Of a stretch of 64,000 nucleotides of DNA, positions 45,830 through 55,033 are shown one piece after another. The translations under genes and the position numbers were made by a program. The notes under the pieces are model-generated. The model was not told where the DNA came from. It did no database searches and worked only from the letters and a program-made list of their open reading frames with translations. Origin of the DNA: Malus domestica (lineage: Eukaryota; Streptophyta; Magnoliopsida; Rosales; Rosaceae); NCBI RefSeq assembly GCF_042453785.1, contig NC_091661.1, positions 26,031,501-26,095,500 on the forward strand, in the 5' to 3' direction. Position 1 is the stretch's first letter, and each line of letters opens with the position of its first letter.

Positions 45830-46279
45830 CTCGTTAATTCTCAAGGCTCCCCCAAAGACAAACTTGCTCCACGCCGCCGTCCTCGTCTTTCCTCTCTACC
45901 CAAAGAGAGCGTCATCAACCTCCAATCGTCGCAACCACCATTCTCGAGCTTTTCGACTCCAGCTGGCCTCTTCACCTTCACCGCCGCTTCGGCGCCAGTG
46001 ACAGCGGCATCACCTTTCCCGTCCATCTCAGACCTTCACCGTACTCACATACCAGAAGTGCATTTGCTCAACGAGATCGTATGTACTCGAAGTCTTGTCC
46101 CCGCGACACAACTGCAGCTCAGCTCACACTCTTCAACTGCAGCAGCAACGGCACCAGATGAGGCGGCTCGAAGATGCTACCCCAACGAATCCAAGCTATG
46201 CAGTGAGGATTTTGTCAAGATGATGCAGCAGCAGGTTAACAGTGATGTTGCATGTTCTTGCCACTTCCCACAACCGTGA
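45830..46279 (+). other. Protein-like open stretch of unknown origin inside the LTR element
   Basis: The plus-strand frame stays open for about 150 codons from about 45830 to the stop at 46279 (including LSSLPKESVINLQSSQPPF and RCYPNESKLCSEDFVKMM). Its only ATGs are internal; the first, at 45998, is more than 50 codons into the frame. Composition resembles coding DNA. The parent gene was not recognised. It abuts the NUP fragment, which runs the other way, and may be a second captured piece. Confidence 0.3.
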
Positions 46280-46414
46280 GTCCGCGAAAGACGTTGAGGG
46301 AACCGAGGCGTTGCTGCTTTGCCGTGACTTTCGAGGCGTCGATGGCGAGTTGAGGAAGAAGATTGTTTGCTGCTGTTTGTGGCTGAGAGAGAGACATGCG
46401 TTGGGCTTTGGCGA

Positions 46415-47090
46415 GTTCTGCAGGTGAAGCAACTTCTTCATCAAGGACAGTTGCACTAACAACAGGGTTTGAAGCAAGGCGGCTCTCAATCCCATTTTTG
46501 CCTAGCAATGGAGTTTTAGGAAATTCCTCATTTCTGTCATGAGAAACCACCGACTTTGAAGGTATCACTTCAAACCCTTTCTCTTGATTCTCAATTGGCA
46601 TATCAACAGTTCTTGAATGCAACAGCTCTGTCAATCGATCAATCTCAGATCTGGTAAAGGTTTTCTGCTCTAAAATTTGTTCAAGCTCAGTGAGCTCGCC
46701 TCCATCACCAGTAGTACTTGGATGACTTGGACCGGAACATTGACCAATTGTGCCTTTTAGCACTCCAGGAAGATCCACAGTAACTTCTTCTTTGCCCTTC
46801 ATCTTTGCTTCATGGTTTACACCTGTAGAAGGCGACTGAGGCGGAGGAAGGCGTTTGCGAAAGACAGAGGAGAAGAGGCGGTGGGCGCCGGAGGAAATGA
46901 GGCGCTGAGCCGGATCGACGAGCTTCGAGAGCCAACCATCGTTGGCGGCGCTAGGGTTTCGTAAAATCATTGGTGGCCGATCGTACGGTGTTGCTTGGGT
47001 GGTCCGTCGAAACGGCGTCTTTCGAAACTTGCCACCCGCACCCAACCTGCTTCTGCTTCTCTTCCCGCGCGGACGACGCCTTGAGAGAAA
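46415..47090 (-). pseudogene. Captured NUP1/NUP136 nucleoporin fragment, N-terminal part, apparently intron-free
   Basis: Reading leftwards, one frame gives KFRKTPFRRTTQATPYDRPP, then GWLSKLVDPAQRLISSGAHR and LFSSVFRKRLPPP. It continues with ELEQILEQKTFTRSEIDRLT, ELLHSRTVDMP, VIPSKSVVSHDR..EEFPKTPLL and SNPVVSATVLDEEVASPAEL, ending at AKA, where family similarity stops. These are hallmark blocks of the plant nuclear-basket nucleoporin NUP1/NUP136 N-terminus, which anchors the pore and mRNA export machinery. All are joined without an intron, although I expect the host gene to have introns here, so capture through RNA is likely. The native start appears lost: CAAGGCGTCGTCC stands where ATGGCG would be expected. 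A frame change separates it from KFRK, and an alternative ATG at 47109 gives a different leader. An AAACCCTAG-type 5' leader was apparently taken too. Confidence 0.8.
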
Positions 47091-47639
47091 GGAGAGAGAT
47101 AGAGAGAGCACCCTAGGGTTTCAAAATTTTGTGGGGTGGCTGAGGGATGGATCGTTGAGTGGCTGAGGGGGGTGCATCAACAAGTGGGTCTTTGTCTTCA
47201 GCAATCCAGCCCACCATGAGAGATTTTGGCTTGCCTTTGATCGGGCCAAGACCAGTGTGGGCTTCTGAAACATGGCTGCTTAGGATGGATTTGTGACTGG
47301 GCTTGCTGGTAGATTTTGACTGAGATTGTTTTGCTCCATCCATGTGGCTTTTAAGTGGACACTTCAACATAAAAATATATTACATATAATAATTTATTTA
47401 TTTTTTATTTATATATATATATATACATATATATTTTTTTTTGTTTTTTTTTTGTACAAAGAAATTGTAATAATATTGATCTTCAAACCTTTAATAAAAT
47501 ATTTCTTCTTTATTTTGATGTGACTGAACTTGAAATTGAATATTCAAGCTGCCTACGTACCCTTCCAAAGAAAGAGATCAAGTCAAAACGTAGTTCAAAT
47601 ACATACATATTTTTTTTTTTTTGGTATTTTCTTTTTGTG

Positions 47640-48150
47640 CCGTTTGCAATTTTAACTCATGCAGGCAAGGAGTGTTGGTGTGTTTGCAGTTTCAACTCGT
47701 GCAGACAAAGAACATTTGGTGCCGTGTTGCAATTTCAGCTCGTGCAGGCAAGGAGCGTTGGTGTTGCCTTTTATGCTCGTGCAGACCAAAAGCGTTTGGT
47801 GCCGTGTTGCAGTTTCAGCTCGTGCAGGCAAGGAGCGTTGGTGTTGCCTTTTATGCTCGTGTAGACCAGGAGCGTTTGGTTCGTGCAGTTTAGGCTCGTT
47901 CGAACAAGGAGCATTTGGTGTTGCCTTTTATGCTCGTGCAGACCAGGAGCTTAGTGCCATGTAGTTTAGGCTCATGCAGGCGAGGAGCTTCGTGTCCTAC
48001 AGTTTAGGCTCGTGCGAACAAGGAGCTTTGGTTCGTGCAGTTTAGGCTCGTGCGAACAAGGAGCATTGTGTCTTGCAGTTTAGGCTCTTACAAACAAGGA
48101 GCTTTGTGTCCTACAGTTTAGGCTCTTGTGGACAAGGAGCTTTGTTGGTT
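47640..48150. repeat. Tandem repeats with TCGTGCAGGCAAGGAGC units
   Basis: More than fifteen imperfect copies of a 25-40 bp unit built on GCTCGTGCAGACAAGGAGC followed by GTTTGGTGCCGTGTTGCAG or TTTAGG. Higher-order copies of about 87 bp are near 47700-47870. It ends at the gag stop codon. Confidence 0.85.
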
Positions 48151-48152
48151 CG

Positions 48153-50102
48153 TCAAGCGATCCGGGAGAGCCATTCCTCGCAATCTTCATAGCAAGGAGC
48201 CTTGACCGCGTGATTGAAGAAGTCTTCGGGCAAGAAGTCGCGCATCGTGATGGGGACGGACGATCTTCGTGTCGAAGTTTCATCATCTTCAACATGTTCA
48301 CGTTGTTTTGAAGGTTGACAAGAGATGCTTTGCCCCATTTCCGATTGGCGGACTTGTGGAGGAGACGTATGCTTCTTGTGCAATTTCTTAGGAGTGACTT
48401 GAGTCCATCCTTCAATTTTGCTTGTCTTGGAGGATGCCCCCAGCGGTTGAGGTGAAAACTTTGAGTCGGAAGAGCCAGAAGTGAAGGTGGTATAGTTTGA
48501 CTTCACCACATCGTCAAGGTCTAGCTCGATGATTCCTTTCTGAGCCAGCTTCATGATGAGATCTTTCAGCACGAAACATTTTTCTGTTGGATGGCTGATG
48601 AAGCGGTGGAATTTACAGTACCTTGGACTGTCAATGCGATTCATCTCTTCTGGCCGTCTGCACTCAGGCAAGCCGATCACCTTCTTTTCCAGCAAGTCTT
48701 CTAACATGGCAACCACATCAGAGTCGGGGAATGGATAAGTCTTCTCCTCGAGCTCCTTTAAAGTGCGTCTACGCATCTCTTGATCATGAAAAGCTTCGGT
48801 TTGAATCGCCTTGCCTCGTGTAGGGATTTTGACGGGAGCTGTGTTGACCGTCATTGCTTCCTTGGTGGATTTCCACGCAGTCTTCTCCAACTTTGGCCCA
48901 AGAACTTTGTCGTTCTTGTAGTCGGCGATCGGTTCTTTCTTCCCATGATGGGCGATGCTTAACTCCATGTCATGGGCGCGGGTGGCTAGCTCTTCGAATG
49001 TCCGTGGTTTGATGCCTTGAAGGATGTATTGCAAACCCCATTGCATGCCTTGGATGCACATCTCAATTGAAGAGGTTTCGGAGAGCCTGTCTTTACAGTC
49101 GAGGCTTAGAGTGCGCCATCTGTTGATGTAGTCAATGACTGGCTCGTCCTTCCACTGCTTTGTGCTCGTTAGCTCTAACATGCTCACAGTGCGGCGGGTG
49201 CTGTAGAAGCGGTTGAGGAATTCCCGCTCTAATTGTTCCCAGCTGTTGATGGACTTAGGTTCTAGGTCTGTGTACCACTCAAAGGCGTTTCCTTTCAGCG
49301 AGCGCACAAACTGCTTGGCGAGGTAATCCCTTTCGGTTCCTGCGTTGTTGCAAGTTTCGACGAAATGTGCAACGTGCTGCTTTGGGTTTCCTTTTCCATC
49401 AAACTGCATGAACTTTGGTGGTTGATAACCCCTTGGCATCTTTAGGGCATCAATCTTCTTGGAATAGGGCTTCGAGTAGAACAATGAGGTATGTGAGCTC
49501 CCTTCGTACTGTGCCTTGATGGTGTTGGTGATCATCTCCTGCAGCTGCTGGATAGAAAGAGATCCCATGAGTGCCGCTGCTTGGTCTGGCTCCGGCTTCC
49601 CATCGATTTTCTTCACCGGGGGTTCTTCGTCTCCGCCAGCTCCTCCCTTTAGTGGATCATCATTTGGGTCGGGTTTATCGCCGTCTTGCGCCTCCAATCG
49701 GTTGACTAGTGCTGCAATTTGCAAGTCTTTTTCTTCCACAGTTTGGGTTAGCCTTGCGATTGCTTCATTCATTTGAGCCAGCTGCTCATCGATTGAAGTT
49801 GCTCCAATGGTCATGACTTGCATGGCTGAACTGTCGCTTGAATCGGCATTAGAGAGCATGGATTCGGAGTATTTCCTTGGGCTTTCCCCCCTTGGTGCCC
49901 TTAGTGAGGCTAAGGTGATCAAAGGCTCGTGCCTTGGGTGCTTTTGTTCCCTTGGCAGAGTTGATGCAGAGGTGAAAGAGGCGGCAGAAGTAGCTCTTGC
50001 CATGCTTCGAGTCGTGATGCCCAAAGTGACACCAGTTGCGACGAGGACGCTCTTGTTCTTTGCGCTGGTTGCGGGAACAGTTTGAGCCTTCCTTGATGCC
50101 AT
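48153..50102 (-). CDS. Gag protein of the 9.64 kb LTR element
   Basis: 649 residues from ATG 50100-50102 (MASRKAQTVPATSAKNKS). The frame is open further upstream into the LTR, but that part is translated from the primer-binding site (WHAQWDI) and is rejected as a start. Parts: a basic Ser/Thr-rich N-terminus, and a coiled coil (about 125-160, EQLAQMNEAIARLTQTVEEK). A retrotransposon gag domain follows (about 245-390: MPRGYQPPKFMQFDGKGNPK, FVRSLKGNAFEWYTDL, LNRFYSTRRTVSMLEL). A Cys/His cluster YCKFHRFISHPTEKC lies near 530. This frame is intact, unlike that of the other gag-only element. It would coat the element RNA and pack it into particles supplied with pol by a relative. The upstream neighbour is the 5' LTR; downstream is a tandem-repeat field. 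Confidence 0.9.
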   Translation of the reverse strand: MASRKAQTVPATSAKNKSVLVATGVTLGITTRSMARATSAASFTSASTLPREQKHPRHEPLITLASLRAPRGESPRKYSESMLSNADSSDSSAMQVMTIGATSIDEQLAQMNEAIARLTQTVEEKDLQIAALVNRLEAQDGDKPDPNDDPLKGGAGGDEEPPVKKIDGKPEPDQAAALMGSLSIQQLQEMITNTIKAQYEGSSHTSLFYSKPYSKKIDALKMPRGYQPPKFMQFDGKGNPKQHVAHFVETCNNAGTERDYLAKQFVRSLKGNAFEWYTDLEPKSINSWEQLEREFLNRFYSTRRTVSMLELTSTKQWKDEPVIDYINRWRTLSLDCKDRLSETSSIEMCIQGMQWGLQYILQGIKPRTFEELATRAHDMELSIAHHGKKEPIADYKNDKVLGPKLEKTAWKSTKEAMTVNTAPVKIPTRGKAIQTEAFHDQEMRRRTLKELEEKTYPFPDSDVVAMLEDLLEKKVIGLPECRRPEEMNRIDSPRYCKFHRFISHPTEKCFVLKDLIMKLAQKGIIELDLDDVVKSNYTTFTSGSSDSKFSPQPLGASSKTSKIEGWTQVTPKKLHKKHTSPPQVRQSEMGQSISCQPSKQREHVEDDETSTRRSSVPITMRDFLPEDFFNHAVKAPCYEDCEEWLSRIA

Positions 50103-50180
50103 TAATTTTGGAAGTGCGCTTGAATTTCTTGAACGGAGAAAGAGATGAGAGGTAGAGATGTCCCACTGGGCGTGCCAATT

Positions 50181-51120
50181 TGTAAACACGGAAAATTGCT
50201 GAAACGAAAAAGACAAGAACGACGTGCACAAACAAATATTTGTATTTTTGAAGATTTTGGGTTACAATCTCTCTCTAATTTGATCATCTGATTCGATCTC
50301 CGTAAGGTGTTGATTGATGGATGTTTTGTTGATCCAAGGGCCGTTGATGCTTGATCTTGGATGAACTGTTGGAAGTTTCTTCAAAGGGCCGTGGGCTTGA
50401 TCTTTGAAGGTGGATTTGAGCGGATCTTTAAGGAGCCGTAGGGGCTTGATCTTGAAGAACAGTGATGAACGAATCTTCAAGGGCTTTTGGGCTTGATCTT
50501 GAAGAACAGTGATGAACGGATCTTCAAGGGGCTTTTGGGCTTAATCTTGAAGAACGGTTGGATGTGTGTGGATTTGTCGATGTTTGTTGATCCAAAGGGC
50601 CGTTGGGGCTTGATCTTGGATGAACGGATGATGAACGATGGTGCTTTCTTCAAGGGCCGTCGGGGCTTGATCTTGAATTGGTGGAAGTTCTTCAAGGGCC
50701 GTTGGGGCTTGATCTTGAATTGGTGGATGATTGTTGATCCAAAGGGCCGTTGGGGCTTGATCTTAGGATGAACGATGAACGAAGAACGAATAACGCTTTC
50801 TTGATTCTTCGGGAACCTGGATGCTTGAGAGCTTCGGAGTTTTAGAGCTTCAGAGCTTCAAGGTGTAATATGAATTGGTCCCCTAAATGAATGAAATGGG
50901 CTTGTATTTATAGAATTTTCCAATGCATAATTTTGAATATAATATCCCAGATGAAATAAGTCGTTTCTGCCAGGTGTTGACACGTGTCCTATTTGATGAC
51001 TTTTCCAACTCATTTCAATTTTCGTTGAGTCACACGCTACGTGTAAAATTTATGTAATACATGAGCGTTGATACTTTGATTTATCGGTCAACATTTATTT
51101 ACGAAATTTCGATGTCTACA
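50181..51120 (-). repeat. Right (5') LTR of the 9.64 kb element
   Basis: Partner of 41481-42420 with about eleven mismatches by eye, several near its left edge. Confidence 0.95.
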
Positions 51121-51522
51121 AGAAGATGTAGGAGAAAGTGGCATTTATCTATTTATTTTTTAATTTTTAAATATGATATGTCATATTTACATGGTTGTGA
51201 TGTTAGTATAAAAACAGTAAAATTTGTGTTTGGCGTAATTACCAATTTGTCTATCTTTTTTTTTGGTTCACTTCTGGTGAGAGGGTTAGAGTGGTAATTT
51301 GGTAGAGTTTTGGTTGACAAACAAAGTTTTATTAATATGTAGTTTAGATAAATGAACAAAAAAAAATCAAAGAACTTGTATACAAAGGAAAGTAAGGAAA
51401 AAAAATCAATTAACTATCCCCCTAAATGATTTGATTCTTGAATTTTAATTATTTGATTACGGATTTCAATAGAGAATTCACATTTTTTCGATTCTTTGTG
51501 TTATTCAACATAATAAAGTTAA

Positions 51523-51677
51523 AGGAAAACTAATGAAAAGAGCTTGAAAACTTTGATTTTTAATGATAAGGATAAAATAAAGGGTAAAGTGAATAGTACC
51601 AGGATTGACTTTTTAGTGTAAAAATGTGGTTTTTCGTTAAAGTGAACAGTACCAGGTGCTTTTCGTTAAAGTTTCCT
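51523..51677 (+). mobile_element. Short MITE, family A, copy 3
   Basis: Starts AGGAAAACTAATGAAAA and ends CGTTAAAGTTTCCT. Shares the GATAAGGAT, AGTGAATAGTACC and TTTTTAGTGTAAAAAT blocks with the copies at 2151 and 33965. Confidence 0.72.
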
Positions 51678-52989
51678 AAAGTTAAAAGGTGAAACAATTT
51701 TGATATTAAGTGAGAGAGATAACTTATGCTAGAGATCGAGTGGAACGGGAACAATGTATTACACTTTTTATTTTGTGTAACTATATCAGACAATGAATGC
51801 GGGTAGAGAGAGAAAGAATAAAATTGGTACAAATTGTCTACTTAGATATGTAGATAGAAAGATGGGTAATCTTTACATTATAAAGATCCCTTTATATAAG
51901 GAAAGTCTTACACTCGAAGGAAACAATTGCATGAGTGAAAAAGCCATCATCCATATTATTATTTACTATTTCACAATTCTAAGACTTTTCCACATAAAGC
52001 TTTTAATTGTTGTCATTAAAATCCACTTGTAATAGCTTGTTAGCTTGCTTCTTTGTGCATTCGTGTGACATTTACACTATATTTCATAACAATATCTATA
52101 TTTTAATTAACGCATAAAACTCTGCACTTTTTCGGAATGCAGTCTCCATCAGTAGTATTGCATTTCGCATTCACATTTAGAACATGCACGGTTCAAGTGA
52201 TTTGTGACTCGGATGAGTGGACATCAGGACATGCCATACTTTTTTTATCTAATGTTGCTGTAAAAGTTAAGTGGCAAACACTTTCTAGTGCTGTTTTTTC
52301 CCCTACTCCTTTTTGATCGACTAGAGAGGAGATTCGAACTTTAGACGTCTTTCCAGGAGGGAGAGAGATACCAAACACTAAATCACGAGCTAGTTGATAG
52401 TATTGTGATTCAAAGGTTTCACGTTTCATCGGTATTGCCTGTAGTGCAAAATACATTGAAGAACGTGATGTCGTTTTACACACATAAACGATTTGCATGC
52501 AAATAGAATGACGCTTTGCGCTCGTTTGGTGTCTAGAATTGAATTAAAACGAAACGAGTACATTTATTCAACCGGTAAAGAAGGAGAAGTGGAGCCATCT
52601 GATCTGATATCAAGTTTCTGCAGTAGAAATGGCCTAACTTTTTCCGTTAACAAATGAGCAAGTTTCTGCAGTCATCTTTTCATTGTTGTCACGTTGTACT
52701 GATCATGTTCTCTATCTCTTTCTGTCATTTGCTCGTCAGCCTCGTTTTTGGACTTTCTCCTCGCGTCAATCGTGACACATCGAGAACCAAGACGGTGAGA
52801 ATAATTATGGTTTTATATGCTAAAATATACATAAGCATGACTTCATCTACATGCTTATGCATTGTGTTTTTTGTCCAAAGACGACTTCATGTTGACTTTG
52901 CTTCTGTTTTGTTTGCGTCGGATGTCGCTGGATCAAGTATAACGTTATTATTATTTCATAAACATAAGACATAGTAATAAATAGTAAAA
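51678..52989. other. Intergenic DNA, no gene accepted
   Basis: A minus-strand frame at 52193-52498 (101 codons) was considered and not accepted: it matches no family known to me and has repeat-like composition. 51750-52040 has the look of a decayed LTR, but no partner was found. Confidence 0.4.
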
Positions 52990-53215
52990 GAGAAATATTA
53001 GCTACCTTTCAAGAAGATCTGGCTGGATTCTCTAATCACATTCGTTTATCGTACATCGTGCGGTTATAAATTATTATAATTTTTTTATATTTAAAATTGA
53101 ATATAAACAATTCCTGATAAAAACTGACCGTACAATGTACGATGAATGAATGTGATTGAAAGATGTCCAAAATCCTAATAAAAAGAATCCGACGAGAATC
53201 ATCTCTCAGCTACCT
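52990..53215. mobile_element. Palindromic MITE
   Basis: The inner arms CACATTCGTTTATCGTACATC and GATGAATGAATGTG..(inverted) pair around an A/T-rich loop. TAGCTACCTTTC stands near both outer ends (about 53000 and 53208), perhaps as part of a flank duplication. Confidence 0.6.
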
Positions 53216-53496
53216 TTCCTTCTTCATTTTCCCACTCATTTATTGACTAATTATTTCTATTTGCACAACTAACTTAAAACTTAATGCTTTGACCCAGATT
53301 ATATGTTTCCACCGGAAGTAAATGTGGTGTGTAGAAGGAAATCATTAGATCCACAAAAATTAAATGGGCTAAGTTTTTATTGAGCTTATGCATTCTTTAT
53401 GAAAGGTTCTTAGGCTTATGAGACATAGACCGACTTTAAAACTAAATTTTGCAATATATAACACCGTAGGTTTTAACTCGTCATTAAAAAAAAAAA

Positions 53497-53932
53497 AAGA
53501 AAATTGTATCAATGGTTATGTAACTCTAATTCAATTATTAATTTTTTTAATTAAAATTTCGTGAATATTAGTCTCTTAACTCATCAAAACGCACAATTAT
53601 GATCATTTTCGTTAACTCTGTCATAATTTTCGTCAAAATGAATTATGGTGGAACAACCATTACTACGATTGGGTTAAAGTTGAGAGACCATTAGTCCAAT
53701 TAGGTTAAAGTTGAGGGACCATTGCTAAAAATTTCTCCTTTTGTTTGTCTCTTGATTCAGCCTCATGTACGTGACATGTGACTCATTTTGATGGAAGTTC
53801 TGATGGAGTTGATGAAAAGGAACATATGTGCAAGTTTTGATGAGTTAATGAACCGATGGTCATTAATTTTTATTTGAGGGATCATTGTCCAAATTCAATT
53901 AAAGTTAAATGATCATTGCTACAATTTTCTCA
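53497..53932. mobile_element. MITE with about 40 bp inverted ends
   Basis: The left end AGAAAATTGTATCAATGGTT..CTAATTCAATT is matched by the inverted right end AATTAAAGTTAAATGATC..GCTACAATTTTCTC. Internal blocks (GAGGGACCATTGCTA and similar) repeat the end motif. Noncoding. Confidence 0.65.
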
Positions 53933-54848
53933 TAGAAAAAACTTTTGTGTTATAGATTACAAATGAAGAATTATGCTTTGCTTAGCCAAAAAGATGACTA
54001 ATGTAATTTTCCAAAAAAATTATGCTTTTCAACAAGGACGTATTATATTTATATTTATATGAATAAAATGAGATCCATTATGAATATTGTGCTTGAAGCA
54101 TGTGGACCGCGACTTCTCCACCGAGAGAGAGAGAGATTTGGGTTACTCATGTTTTTGGGTTTTACGAAGTAGATCAATGAAATAAGCTAACATGACTATA
54201 TGGTTGAAATTAAATTGTGCAGATCTTTCGATCGCAGGTTCGAATATAGAGATTCCAAGTGAATCTCAATCTTATGAAAATGAGATACAAAAGTAAACAC
54301 TTGAGATTCAAAATTTGAATCTTCTATGACAATATCACTTGTACTAAAATAAAAAGAAAATATTAATTAAACAAGTAAAGAATAACTTAAGATGATAAGG
54401 CACAATCCAGCTAATTTATTCTCATAATCATTTCATTCCACCACTTACAACATGTTACTATAGGAAAAATTTTAATTGTGACGGAAACATAGGTGATACA
54501 TCATGTATTTTTATTAAATAATGTGAAATTTTATTTTTTAAGTTATTAATTTTTTAACATATATATCTTATTATTTATATAACGACTCGTGGTGGACCAA
54601 TGCTAGGCGCACTACAGAACATTTTAACACGTAATTATTTTTAATTTTTTCTCCTCCTCCTAATATTTTTATTTTATATTTTATTTTTTAATATTTTAGC
54701 TCTCGAAGTGCCCTGGATGAGATTCTCTTCGTCTCGTTTTATATTTCTCACTCGAAAAAATTCCATTTTATAAAATTGCCCATAAAAAAAAAAAAAAAAA
54801 CAGACCTCCCTTCTAATCCCCTCCCATTTCTCCTCAGATCTCTCTCCC
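53933..54848. other. Upstream region of the clathrin heavy chain gene
   Basis: A/T-rich with short frames only. 54781-54945 turns C/T-rich and carries a CT tract at 54930-54946, typical of a plant 5' leader. No clear TATA box; TTTTATATTTC near 54738 is a weak candidate. Confidence 0.45.
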
Positions 54849-55033
54849 TTGTTCGCTTTTGGGGTCCAAGGGTTTCGCTGCTACTCTAGATCTCCCCTAG
54901 CGATTCGAATCCTTCTCCGGGTTCGAAACGCTCTCTCTCTCTCTCTCGCTCAGCCGTGGACTCGCACTTCACGGCCGCATCGCATTCGTAGATCCAAGCC
55001 GCCGATTCCGAGCCGTCGATCTGCTCCCCAGCC

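Larger units (their letters stand above)
41481..51120 (-). mobile_element. 9.64 kb LTR retrotransposon without pol, carrying host-gene sequence
   Basis: LTRs at 41481-42420 and 50181-51120 (940 bp each) read TGTAAACACGG...GATGTCTACA on the plus strand and differ at about eleven positions by eye. The 5 bp target duplication AGAAG is perfect at 41476-41480 and 51121-51125. On the minus strand the bases next to the 5' LTR read AATTGGCACGCCCAGTGGGA, the primer-binding region. Next to the 3' LTR they read GAAGTGGGGGCATT, the polypurine tract. The 7.76 kb interior holds a full gag frame (50102-48153), several tandem-repeat fields, a NUP1/NUP136 fragment, and an oppositely oriented ORF. No protease, RT, RNase H or integrase was found, so it depends on proteins from another element. 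The layout recalls LARD/Tat-lineage elements. Confidence 0.93.

Noticed and set aside
47659..47964. 101-codon frame with Cys-rich repeats
   Set aside because: It simply translates the tandem-repeat field behind gag; all three frames stay open because of the repeat period.
50103..50231. Upstream extension of the gag frame to an ATG in the LTR
   Set aside because: It would translate the primer-binding site and LTR. The ATG at 50102 gives the expected gag start.
52193..52498. 101-codon minus-strand frame
   Set aside because: No family recognised, and its right end is A/T-rich intergenic DNA. Kept only as unaccepted in the intergenic entry.
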